In this document: positions 1-7,912 of the stretch, piece by piece
Numbering within the stretch: the stretch's first letter is position 1
Layout of the letters: every line of letters starts with the position of its first letter
Origin: Chitinophagaceae bacterium
Lineage (GTDB): Bacteria; Bacteroidota; Bacteroidia; Chitinophagales; Chitinophagaceae
Reading direction: 5' to 3'
DNA: 17,365 nt
Assembly: GCA_016706055.1 (NCBI GenBank)
Contig: JADJKL010000010.1
Coordinates: forward strand, 1-17,365
Position numbers and translations under genes: made by a program
Notes under the pieces: model-generated
The model's input: only the letters and a program-made list of their open reading frames with translations
Database searches by the model: none
Told to the model about the DNA's origin: nothing

Positions 1-468
1 AAAGATGCATTGTTTGAATTAAGAAAAATCTACCTGACGGTAGAGCTTTACTCTTGCAAAGCAGCATCAACGGCCCGGCGAAACGAATAAATTTTACATT
101 TCTGCTCCCGTATTGTCACTTGGGAAAGGCATCAGCTACTACCGCCTAAGATGACGGATACCGATGGCTCAATTAAATACACGTAAAGTAATTGCTTATT
201 GTAAACGAGAAAAAGGATTTATAATTGCTTCTATTGCTCTAATCGATTGCGACTGCATCGCTTACCATTAATAACGCCAAACCAAGCACTGTTGATTTTT
301 AAAGTATATGATCTTTCCGGTCACGGTAGTAAAGCAATGACTATCGGCAGAGGGAGCAGTAATACCACTTTTTTATGAATGTTTTACCGGAGCTGGGCGG
401 CGGTACGTATCATGTGCTGGAACTGTCACCAGATGAGAAGAGTGGTATTCCGCTTCATGAAGCGTAAG
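1..468 (+). CDS. C-terminal end of a T9SS-exported protein (partial, frameshifted)
   Basis: Only the 3' end of the gene lies in the window. Read across three frames it gives pieces such as APVLSLGKGISYYRLK, TDTDGSIKYTKVIA, AKPSTVDFKVYDLSG and GGGTYHVL. It probably closes with RFMKR near position 465, where the literal frame loses its stop by one base. 'ISYYRLK..D.DG..KYT' followed by a beta-rich 'VYDLSG.VV' module and a terminal basic residue is the usual layout of Bacteroidota type IX secretion (type A) C-terminal sorting domains. Such a domain sends the protein through the outer membrane, where it is removed or exchanged for a surface anchor. The cargo domain is outside the window, so its function cannot be named. 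At least four indels are needed to join the pieces. It converges with the next gene, about 3 bases apart. Confidence 0.7.
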
Positions 469-470
469 TA

Positions 471-899
471 TTATTTCTTTTTTGCTTTCTTTGCTGTTGC
501 ACCAACTTTTACCGCGAGAAAGGAATCTGCAATTGCTTTGCTTCCATGTTCGAGGGCAGCGGCAGCAGTAGTCATCTTGCACACATCGTAGTTAACCAAT
601 ATCTTTTTGTTTTGATACAGACGAAAGATGCAATGATGGCTCTGTCCTTAGGTTCCAGCTTTGTGGAAATGCTTCTAACAAATCTTTGCTTGCATAAAAA
701 AGCATAACATCAATGCCTTCTTGGTATTGTTCCTTCAAATAGGGTATGCCAGTAATGATAAACAGGAAGTTTGTAACTAAATCGTTCTTCTACACCGTTT
801 ACATTTCTCAAAAAATAAGTTGGCGGATGTATTCGCATAGTTCCTGCTTTTCTTCCGGGCAGGCTTTCGATGTATTGGTCTACAAATAAATTCATTCAT
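471..899 (-). CDS. Small conserved-looking protein of unknown function (frameshifted)
   Basis: I do not recognise this gene. The start at 897-899 (MNEF) sits 8 bases after the stop of the DUF4954 gene, and the stop is at 471-473, giving about 142 residues. Protein-like stretches in order are FVDQYIESLPGRKAGTMRIH, PPTYFLRNVNGVEERFSYKL, ITGIPYLKEQYQEGIDVMLF and YASKDLLEAF. The C-terminal half is less certain (ILVNYDV, then LEHGSKAIADSFLAVKVGAT) and ends in a lysine-rich AKKAKKK tail. Two or three single-base indels must be bridged. The tight spacing suggests co-transcription with the upstream gene. No signal peptide or membrane segment is seen, so a cytoplasmic protein is likely. A different frame choice in the second half would change the C-terminus. 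Confidence 0.5.
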
Positions 900-907
900 A
901 CTGTGCC

Positions 908-3088
908 TTAATGGTAAGCCTGTTGTGCAAAGGGGGAGCAAGCCAATTCTTCCACCTTTGTTTTTGTTTTACAAAACTATTCTCAGATAGTTTGCCCACT
1001 ACTTTCCATTTCCTGTTCTGTTTCGTACAACATATTTCGGAAAGGATTGGCGAAATCTTTTTGCTTACTTGATGCATGGATGCCGGTGCAAGATCCCACT
1101 CTTTGGTAACAACTGCATTTTGCAGAAGCTGCAGAAATAATTTTTTAGTAAATTTCTTTGGGGTTTAGTTGTAACATTCGAGTATGGCGCAAATGCGCGA
1201 AGACGGAATTTATCAGCAGCATAGTCATTGCGTTTTCTTTTGGCGGAAATCATGCTCTTCGTCCCAACTGTTTATTTCTCACTGCGAATATTTTTCATGA
1301 GTGCCGTGATGGCTGGTTCAGGAATCAGTTGGCCGCCAACATCCTTCCAAGCCGTACGAACACGTTTTGCCGGAAATGCTTTTAAATTTTGCCAGCTATT
1401 GATTTTTATTTTGGATGAACAGCATCAACTGCTGTATGCCGTAATAAATAATCATCTCTTAAAAACGTTAGTATGCCTCCCGGAACTTTTACCAGTTCTG
1501 TTTTTCTTTACTGTTCTCAAAGGCAGGAGCAATATTTCCAGTCCGTTAATCGCATCGGCTTTTGCTTCTAGTAATGCTTCACCTTTTTTCAGCAGTTCTT
1601 TTCGCTGATTGTTTTTTTTGTTCTTTTGTAGCCCATGCTGTTGCAGTCAATTGCTTAAACAATTGCAGTGCATCCATCATTTCATTTACACTATCCGGCG
1701 CCAGATAGTCGTATTCAATTGTCAATGATTTATCAATACGTTTGTCACGGCTTGCATACTTGTCTGCATTGCGAGCCAGTGCATACATGTTATACATAAA
1801 CCAGTAACCGGGCATCACCACTAGTTTATCATTGCTTACATCATTACTCACTAATGAAAAAGGAATTGGAATATTTAACTCTGCCGGAAAATCGCCTTTG
1901 GCTATAGTGAAAGGATGCAAATTTTGAATTATGCTTGAGGCTTACACAAAGTCCGGCCAAAACCACGACCAGCGAGCAACTCTCCATCTCACCTCCCGAA
2001 TTATGATTGGAACCAATAGTGCACCCGCAGCCATATTGCTTTGCCCCAATACGGTGGAAGCACATAAGAATGAATTGTTGTGATGCTGCTCATGCGCCGG
2101 AAAGATCAATGAGTTCAATACTTCGCAACAAGAAATAGTTGAGTTGTCACCCAAGTACGAGTTGATCAACCTTGCTCCATATTCAACTGCGAATTATCGC
2201 CCATTACAAAACCGCACTGCTTTTACTCCGTAGAAAAATGCGGCACCATAACCAATAATGCCGTTTACGATTTCGCAACCTTCACCTATTTGTGATTTTG
2301 CCTGGGCAGAAGAATTGATGGTGATGTTTTTTATTTTGTTGGCACCTTTCAGATAAGCATCGCTTCCTATCCAGGTGTCTTTTTTATTTTAGAATTCTTG
2401 ATAACGGTTCTGTCGCCAATCTTTCCATAATAACCTCGTTGTGTATCAAAACGTTCGTCTGTAAATTGTTTGAACTTCTCCAGCAGTTTATGATCTGCTC
2501 TATGCTTGCTCCAAAGCCATGCATCGCCGGCCGTAGATACCATTGAACGGTAGCACACTTTACTGCATTTTCATTGCATATTTCTATCCAAACTCGTACT
2601 GCTTCTTTCTCCGTCTTTTAAAACACCATTGCCAAATTTGGAATGGTCGGTTACTGCCAGTTCGTTAATGTTGACGAGTATTACATCATCACCAATAATA
2701 TAATGGCCAGAAAGCAACATTGTCTATCGCTGCATTGTTGCCAATATCGCAACTGATGATAGTGCCGTTGTATAAACCAACAGGCATCCGCAGATTATTG
2801 AATTCAACAAAGTAAGGTTCTAAATTTCCGATGCGAACCAATCCAGAACGAACAGTTCTTTATTAAGTTGGGATTAAATAAACTAGCTACAAGTACTTTG
2901 CCCAGTCGTCGGAACTGTTGGCATTTTTTTCTAGCGCTTTGATTTCCGCATCAGTCAGTTTGCGGTATTTGACTGCCGCTTCTGTTTTGAATGTTGCGGA
3001 GGTAGTATTCGTTTTCCTTCCCGGATATATTCTTTAAACGAAGCCATAGCCGAGAGAGGAGATTGGTTTTTTTGTTGATGATATTCAT
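908..3088 (-). CDS. DUF4954 family left-handed beta-helix protein (many frameshifts)
   Basis: Joined across frames, the strand reads as a DUF4954 protein of about 720 residues. N-terminal markers are NEYYLRNIQNR, then RKLTDAEIKALEKNANSSDD. Next come hexapeptide-like beta-helix turns (MPVGLYNGTIISCDIGNNAA, IIGDDVILVNINELAV, and GDNSTISCCEVLNSLIFPAH near 2110-2160). The family core follows, IGSNHNS then GRGFWPGLCVSLKHNSKFAS (about 1925-2020) and PAELNIPIPFSLVSND. The end reads EMESVVGKLSENSFVKQKQ and stops with AQQAYH at 908-910. The fold is the acyltransferase/nucleotidyltransferase-type left-handed helix, and homologues are often loosely annotated as UDP-GlcNAc pyrophosphorylase-like, but I know of no demonstrated reaction. 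ATG 3086-3088 (MNIINKKTNLLS) is the chosen start; ATG 3045-3047 is an alternative. About ten indels are needed, several in runs of A or T. Confidence 0.82.
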
Positions 3089-3116
3089 AGTTGTTACTAA
3101 AGTAGTTAATTGTTCA

Positions 3117-3400
3117 GGGCTAAACCTTTCTTGATTGTTGTCTTCTTGGTCTCCCCATGCTGAAGCATGGGGTTAGTTCAGGGCTAAAGCCCTTCTTTGT
3201 CGTTCCTTTATTCTCCCCATGCTAAAGCATGAGGTTAGAGTCTTCTTCGTTCCTTTATCGATAGACTCTGTACTTTGCCGAGAGTCTGTTGTACCTCGCT
3301 CGAAGAGTGAGGTTAGTACTCAGAAGCCCTTCTTGTTGGTGTCTTCTTGGTCCCCATGCTGAAGCATGGAGTTGGGGTATCTCCGTCCTTTAGGACGGAG
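3117..3400. repeat. REP-like palindrome cluster beside the transposase
   Basis: This stretch has no convincing gene apart from the tail of the degenerate transposase copy, and is packed with short inverted repeats. They are: 3153-3172 CCCCATGCTGAAGCATGGGG; 3214-3233, a relative with CATGCTAAAGCATG at its centre; 3181-3192 GGGCTAAAGCCC, with a decayed version at 3117-3126; 3294-3312 CCTCGCTCGAAGAGTGAGG; 3352-3369, another CATGCTGAAGCATG hairpin; and 3381-3400 CTCCGTCCTTTAGGACGGAG. Linkers such as TCTTCTTGGT, GTTAG and CGTTCCTTTA recur between the hairpins. A further hairpin may form from AGACTCT and AGAGTCT at 3263-3287. The arrangement resembles REP/BIME elements, which are mobilised by single-copy Y1 transposases of the REP-associated (RAYT) class, and such a gene lies next to it. 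Function in the host is not shown by the sequence. Confidence 0.75.
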
Positions 3401-3511
3401 TACATTCTGCGGAGAAGAAAGGGCTTGAGCCTGACCTCTTCCAAAGTCATATAGCTTCAAGAACGCATCACACTCTTCTTGGTCCGTGAGTTTTCCGACC
3501 AGCGGAAACAT
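3320..3511 (-). pseudogene. Second, partial C-terminal copy of the IS200/RAYT transposase
   Basis: The open frame here reads KLTDQEECDAFLKLYDFGRG and then runs on through the palindromes to a stop at 3320-3322. The (E)EECDAFLKLYDFG segment is the C-terminal end expected of an IS200-like/REP-associated transposase, but it lies downstream of the main copy, which already ends in its own YDFGEVR stop at 3565. It has no N-terminal catalytic part. The simplest reading is a remnant left by tandem insertion, or by recombination between two copies of the element. The DNA from 3364 to 3451 matches 3508 to 3588, covering hairpin remnant, linker and coding end together. It is not expected to make a functional protein. 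Confidence 0.6.
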
Positions 3512-3588
3512 GGATTAGAGTATCCGCCTTTAGGGGAGTACATTCTGGGTAGAAGAAAGGGCTTTTACCTGACCTCACCAAAGTCATA
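3364..3588. repeat. Direct repeat of transposase 3' end plus palindrome
   Basis: Two imperfect direct copies are visible, 3364-3451 and 3508-3588. Both contain, in + strand order, CATGGA, a GTATC..CCG motif, CCTTTAGG, GAGTACATTCTG, AGAAGAAAGGGCTT, CTGACCTC and CCAAAGTCATA. In the first copy CCTTTAGG is the centre of a perfect palindrome (CTCCGTCCTTTAGGACGGAG); in the second the palindrome has decayed. The unit joins the last codons of the transposase (LYDFG, on the - strand) to its downstream hairpin. The duplicated block is therefore the 3' end of the element rather than the palindrome alone. Confidence 0.7.
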
Positions 3589-3984
3589 GAGTCAAAATCA
3601 CCCTTCCTAAACTTTTTTTAGATGATGTTCTTCTTGTATTGAAATATAATTCCTCACTTTTTGACAACTGGCTTTCACTTACAGATACTGCATAGTATTC
3701 CATCAGCCCATTCAAAAGCAGCAGCAGTTAGTTTTGCTTATTGATCCAAAAGAAGCTATAGCTCTTTTATAAGTTGTATTGCTTTTGCAATTGTCATATC
3801 TGCATTTCAACCCAAGCAATACATGTGTGCCCTCAACTCCGTTGATGCTATCAATGAATATTTGTTTGCTCTTTGCATTTTGGCGGATATGTTCAAATAT
3901 AATAGGCCTTATTTCTTTTTCAGAAAAAGGATACCTGTTTTTTGTTCCCCAGACTGCATGTATCATTATATTGACGAAGGCCAT
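3565..3984 (-). mobile_element. IS200/IS605-type (REP-associated) Y1 transposase, damaged
   Basis: This is a small HUH-superfamily DNA transposase of the COG1943 type, about 140 residues across frames. It opens with MAFVNIMIHAVWGTKNRYPF, followed by EKEIRPIIFEHIRQNAKSKQ and IFIDSINGVEG. The C-terminal half, in another frame, reads FEWADGYYAVSVSESQLSKV then RNYISIQEEHH. YI..Q..HH is where the family carries its catalytic tyrosine. The stop is at 3565-3567 after LYDFGEVR. The HUH metal-binding motif, usually EHVHVLL, reads GTHVLLG here, so one histidine is missing; a six-base loss or an indel pair could explain this. Such enzymes nick and rejoin single-stranded DNA at hairpins, and REP-like hairpins lie on both sides, so a RAYT role is more likely than an autonomous IS200. 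The indels make current activity doubtful if they are real. Confidence 0.78.
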
Positions 3985-4001
3985 AGTGCTTTATTATTGT
4001 C

Positions 4002-4057
4002 GGGCCTAAAGCCCTTCATTAGTTGCTGTCTTCGAATCCTCATGCTAAAGCATGAGG
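4002..4057. repeat. REP-like palindromes upstream of the transposase
   Basis: Two inverted repeats lie between the transposase start and the glmS stop. 4002-4014 is GGGCCTAAAGCCC. 4038-4057 is CCTCATGCTAAAGCATGAGG, a 9-bp stem with an AA loop. They match the GGGCTAAAGCCC and CATGCTAAAGCATG hairpins of the 3117-3400 cluster, so the same repeat family flanks the transposase on both sides. A decayed third hairpin (CATCCTGAAGTATAGGG) follows at 4073-4090. Being directly downstream of glmS, these hairpins could also act as its transcription terminator or stabilise the 3' end of its mRNA; that is inference. Confidence 0.72.
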
Positions 4058-4094
4058 TTAGTGCTCATCTCACCATCCTGAAGTATAGGGTTAC

Positions 4095-5929
4095 TTATTC
4101 CACCGTTACAGACTTTGCTAAGTTTCTCGGCTTGTCTACATCACATCCTTGGCCACACCGATATAATATGATAACAACTGCAAGGAATAACACTTAACAT
4201 CGGCGCCAATATTTCATCTGCTGCGGGAACAATCATTACATCATCCGACAGTTCTGTTGATACTTCATCCCCTTTCTGTAATTACAGAGATGACCATCCT
4301 TTTCTTGCTTTGATCTCTTGCATATTACTTACCACTTTTTCATGGTACGTATCTTTTGTTGCAACAAATACCACAGGCAGGTCTTTATCTACCAATGCGA
4401 TTGGTCCATGTTTCATTTCAGCAGCGGGATATCCTTCTGCATGTATATAAGAAATCTCTTTTAGCTTTAATGCACCTTCCAATGCCACAGGGAAGTTGTA
4501 GCCTCTGCCGAGATATAAAAAGTCTCTTGCATCTTTATATTTTTCTGCAATTGCTTTTACGGCATCGCTTTGCTTTTAATGTCCAGGCCACTTTTTCAGG
4601 GATTTCATTGAGCTCATTCAGCAAGTGCATATATCGTTCTTCTGAAATCGTTCCTTTCATGTAACCAACTTTCAATGCAATCATCGTAAGCACTGCAAGC
4701 TGTGCAGTAAATGCTTTGGTAGAGGCAACACCAATTTCTGGTCCGGCATGGTGTAAGCTCCGCCATGGCTTGTTCTGGCAATAGAAGAACCAACAACATT
4801 TACCACACCAAGAATAATGGCACCTTTTTCTTTTGCATTGTCGATTGCAACTAATGTATCAGCAGTTTCTCCGCTTTGTGAAATAGCAATAATAACATCG
4901 CCTTTATTAATAACTGGATTACGATAGCGGAACTCTGATGCATATTCCACTTCTACATTAATGCGGCAGAGTTCTTCAAAAATATATTCTGCAATAAGAC
5001 CTGCATGCCAACTGGTGCCACATGCAACCATCACTATCCTGTTAGCACTGATGATCTGATCTGCATATTGTTGAATACCACTCATGGTAATGGTGCCTGC
5101 TTCTGCATCTAATCTTCCCCGCAGGCAATCAAAAATAGTTTGTGGTTGTTCAAAAATTTCCTTCAGCATGAAATGTTCGTAGCCGCCTTTTTCGATAGCA
5201 GCTAATTCCAAATCGAGTTTTTGAACGTATGGAGTAATTTTTCGTTGCCGAGATTTTTAAGAATCCAATTCATCGGGCTTAATGATGGCCAGTTCATAAT
5301 CGTTTACATACACTACTTCTTTAGTGTACTCCAACATTGGTGATGCATCAGAACCTAAAAATGTTCTCCTTTACCAACACCAATTACTAATGGACTTCCT
5401 TTTCTTGCAGCGATGATGGTGTCAGGATTATCTTCATCCAATAATAAAATAACATAAGCTCCTGTTACTCTTTTCAACGCAACACGAACGGCTTCTTCTA
5501 ACGAGCAGTCATTATTTTTCTTGATCTCTTCAATAAAATTCAACAGCACTTCTGTATCTGTATCGCTGGAGAATTCATACCCTTTGCTGACGAGTTCTTT
5601 TTCAGTTGAGTATAATTTTCGATAATACCATTGTGTATCATCGCTAATTTCCCACTGGCCGATTGATGTGGATGTGCATTTCGGTCGCTTGGTTCGCCAT
5701 GCGTTGCCCATCTTGTGTGACCAATTCCTACATTGGCATGAAGATCTTTACCAACGATACTCTCTTCCAGCTCTGCTACTTTTCCTTTCTTTTTATATAC
5801 TTTAAGGCCTGTACTGTTTTGTAATGCAACACCTGTGCTATCGTAGCCACGGTATTCTAATCTTTTTAATCCTTTAATGATAATGGGATATGCTTCCCTT
5901 GGGCCGGTGTATCCAACTATTCCACACAT
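4095..5929 (-). CDS. glmS: Glutamine-fructose-6-phosphate aminotransferase (isomerizing)
   Basis: GlmS makes glucosamine-6-phosphate from fructose-6-phosphate and glutamine, the first step towards UDP-GlcNAc for peptidoglycan and lipopolysaccharide. The N-terminal glutaminase begins MCGIVGYTG with the nucleophile Cys2, then GLKRLEYRGYDSTGVA, HTRWATHGEPSDRNAHPH and HNGIIENY. The two SIS (isomerase) domains show MVACGTSWHAGLIAEYIFEE, AISQSGETADT, STKAFTAQLA and ALEGALKLKEISYIHAEGYP with AEMKHGPIALVD. The C-terminus is DKPRNLAKSVTVE, as in most GlmS proteins, stopping at 4095-4097. Total length fits the usual 610-615 residues. Frameshifts include a lost A near 5598-5602 (NYTQLKKELVSKG), one at 5357-5361 (GEHFLGSDASP), a compensating pair around 5240-5265 that creates a false stop, and others near 4740, 4575 and 4290. 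No glmS ribozyme is apparent in the short 5' region. Confidence 0.96.
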
Positions 5930-5989
5930 AGATTATTGAGTTTTTAAATGCTTAATTGACGATTTGCTATGGCCTTTTTGCAATGCGGA

Positions 5990-5997
5990 CAAAGGTA
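5990..5997 (-). promoter_or_regulatory. Possible -7 promoter element of glmS
   Basis: On the minus strand this reads TACCTTTG, a match to the Bacteroidota -7 consensus TAnnTTTG, about 60 bases upstream of the glmS start. No clear -33 TTG partner is seen, so the call rests on the -7 box and its position. Just further upstream (6021-6041) the 10-base unit ATAAAACCGC occurs twice in tandem, with one base different. Confidence 0.35.
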
Positions 5998-6043
5998 TTG
6001 ATTTAGCTATTTGAGTGGTAATAAACCGCATAAAACCGCATAA

Positions 6044-7426
6044 TTATAATAGCACACCTTTCAATAAAAGAAATGCAGTACCAAAATAAATAAGCAAGCC
6101 TGTAACATCCACCAACGTAGCAATAAACGGAGTAGAAGATGTGGCAGGGTCAGCACCTAATCTTTTAATAGCAAGGGAAGCATAGAACCCATGATAGTTC
6201 CCCATAATACGACACCAATTATGGCAATGCCAATTGCGAAACCAATCCGAATGAAATGTTCACCAAAAAGATCAAATGCAAAGTGACCGCCAAATACGAT
6301 GAAGAAACCAACGATACCCAACGTAACACCCATCAGCAATCCTGACTTCACTTCTCGCTTAGCAATCTGCCACCAGTCTACAACGGCTACTTCGCCTAAT
6401 GCCATCGCTTGAATAATTAAGGTAGCAGCTTGTGATCCACTATTTCCTCCACTGGAAATAATCAATGGTATAAATGTGGAGAGCACTAATACCTGTTCTA
6501 ATGTTTCCTGAAAACTTGCCATGGCTGCAATGGTCATCGTTTCTCCAACAAATAAAATAATAAGCCAGATTATTCTTTTTTTATACAATTTAAAATTGGC
6601 ACATCGAGATAAGGTTCTTCCAATGCAGAAGTACCTCCCATTTTTTGCATATCCTCACTAAACTCTTCACTCGCCACCCAAAGTATATCATCGATAGTAA
6701 CAATTCCGAGTAATTCATTTGACTGACTGATAACAGGTAATGCCACCCGGTTATTCATTTTAAATATTTCTGCTGTTTCCTGATCATCATTTGCATTTAA
6801 CGAAATGAAACGTTCGTCCATCAGATCAGAAACTTTTTTATCCGGTGCATTTAAAATAAAATCGCTGATGCGTATATCATCCAGCAGTTCGCCTTTTTCA
6901 TTGATAATATATATTACGTTGATGGTCTCACTGTCTTTGCCGTATTTACGAATAGTGGCAAATACTTCTTCAATCGTATTCCAGGGATACACATAAACAT
7001 AGTCCGGCGTCATCAATCGTCCGATACTATTTTCTGGATAACCCAATAATGATAAAGTGATCTTTCTTTCTTCGGGGTCAAGCAATTTAATCAATTCACG
7101 GACGGTATTACTCGATAGCTCTTCTAAAAGTCGGTACGGTCATCCGCTGGTAATTCATTTAGCAGATTGGCAGTGGTGTTGGCGGGTAATTCCTGAATCA
7201 CTCTTTTTTGTTCCTGCAGGTCAAGAATCTTAAAAACACTGGCGGCACGATGTACCGACATATTCGCTATAATCTGGCTGTCGTATTCTGGAAACTCTTC
7301 CACCAGTTGTGCTACATCACTGATGTTCTGGTCATCCAAAAATTGTTTAATGACTAATTTATCCTCCGTTTGAATGATGGATTCAAACTGTTCATGAAAT
7401 GTTGGTTCTTCCAGTTCCGTTGACAT
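6044..7426 (-). CDS. mgtE: Magnesium transporter MgtE
   Basis: MgtE is a homodimeric inner-membrane Mg2+ channel whose cytoplasmic domains sense Mg2+ and close the pore. The cytoplasmic N-domain (about residues 1-125) shows EELVEEFPEYDSQ-like helices, KRVIQELPANTTANLLNELP and ADDRTDF. The paired CBS domains (about 130-260) begin IGRLMTPDYVYVYPWNTIEE and include VSDLMDERFISL and VALPVISQSNELLGIVTIDD. The membrane part carries SGGNSGSQAATLIIQAMALG, hydrophobic helices such as LLMGVTLGIVGFFIVF, and ends ADPATSSTPFVATLVDVTGL with GTAFLLLKGVLL. The Asp in TLVDVTG should be the ion-selectivity aspartate of the family. Length is about 460 residues, as usual. Frames change at 7126-7129 (a lost T in DFLEEL), near 6590 (PILKLYKKR) and near 6165. 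No metal-sensing leader is evident upstream. Confidence 0.95.
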
Positions 7427-7430
7427 AAGT

Positions 7431-7438
7431 CAAAAATA
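7431..7438 (-). promoter_or_regulatory. Possible -7 promoter element of mgtE
   Basis: The minus strand reads TATTTTTG, matching TAnnTTTG, only 4 bases before the mgtE start codon. Transcription would then begin at or just inside the start, so either the mRNA is almost leaderless or the true start is a later ATG. There is no good -33 box. Confidence 0.25.
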
Positions 7439-7530
7439 CGAAGTCTGACCCGACATGCAGATTACCTTATTTTAAAATGGGGAGAAAAACATAGAAAATG
7501 TTTTACTTCGTTGAAACAATAATCGGGAAA

Positions 7531-7911
7531 ATGATAGTTCCGTTTCTATTTATTGCGCCAACAGCATCGATGGGTCGTGGTGTCTACACATCGGAGCATA
7601 TTGCTGCGGGAGCAGTAGTAGAGATTTCGCCGGTGGTAGTAATGAGTGCGGAAGAAAGAAAATTGCTGTATCAAACTGCTTTACATGATTATATTTTTGA
7701 GTGGGGTGACGATAGTACGCAATGTTGTATGGCTATGGGCTATGTAGCGGTGTATAATCATTCTTACAAAAGCAATTGTGAGTATGTGATGGATTATCCG
7801 AATCAGCAAATCAGTGTCACAACAATCAGAGATATAAAAGGAGAGGAGTTGTTGATTAATTATAATGGAGATTGGGATGATGCAACACCATTGTGGTTTA
7901 ATGCTAAATAG
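7531..7911 (+). CDS. SET-domain protein (putative lysine methyltransferase)
   Basis: This is an intact frame of about 126 residues from ATG 7531; an in-frame ATG at 7498 would add 11. I prefer 7531 because MIVPFLFIAPTASMGRGVYT matches the usual start of compact bacterial SET proteins. Family marks are GRGVYTSEHIAAGAVVE near the N-terminus, YNHSYKSNCEY (the NHS-type S-adenosylmethionine and pseudoknot motif) near residue 75, and DIKGEELLINYNGDW (the GEEL..NY motif) near the C-terminus. The domain fills the whole protein, with no pre- or post-SET cysteine clusters. It probably transfers methyl groups from S-adenosylmethionine to lysine on a protein, but the target cannot be told. The gene converges with mutS, the two stops being one base apart. 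No frameshift is needed. Confidence 0.85.
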   Translation: MIVPFLFIAPTASMGRGVYTSEHIAAGAVVEISPVVVMSAEERKLLYQTALHDYIFEWGDDSTQCCMAMGYVAVYNHSYKSNCEYVMDYPNQQISVTTIRDIKGEELLINYNGDWDDATPLWFNAK

Positions 7912-7912
7912 G

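Noticed and set aside
1228..1608. Plus-strand open frame of 126 codons
   Set aside because: It is antisense to the DUF4954 gene, whose conserved segments are on the minus strand, and its predicted protein shows no recognisable domain.
3153..4057. Regularly recurring palindromes as a possible CRISPR array
   Set aside because: Repeat lengths, spacing and sequences vary, there is no constant spacer size, and no cas gene is near. The repeats also fit REP-type hairpins around a transposase.
4356..4664. Plus-strand open frame over glmS
   Set aside because: It is a shadow of the SIS-domain coding strand of glmS; the glmS protein motifs account for the sequence.
4095..5929. Programmed ribosomal frameshifting in glmS, mutS or def
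   Set aside because: Shifts are numerous, go in both directions, lie at unrelated places and lack a shared slippery site with a structure. Indel errors explain them more simply.
5930..5989. glmS ribozyme upstream of glmS
   Set aside because: The leader is under about 60 bases and shows none of the expected paired structure; this ribozyme is also typical of Gram-positive bacteria.
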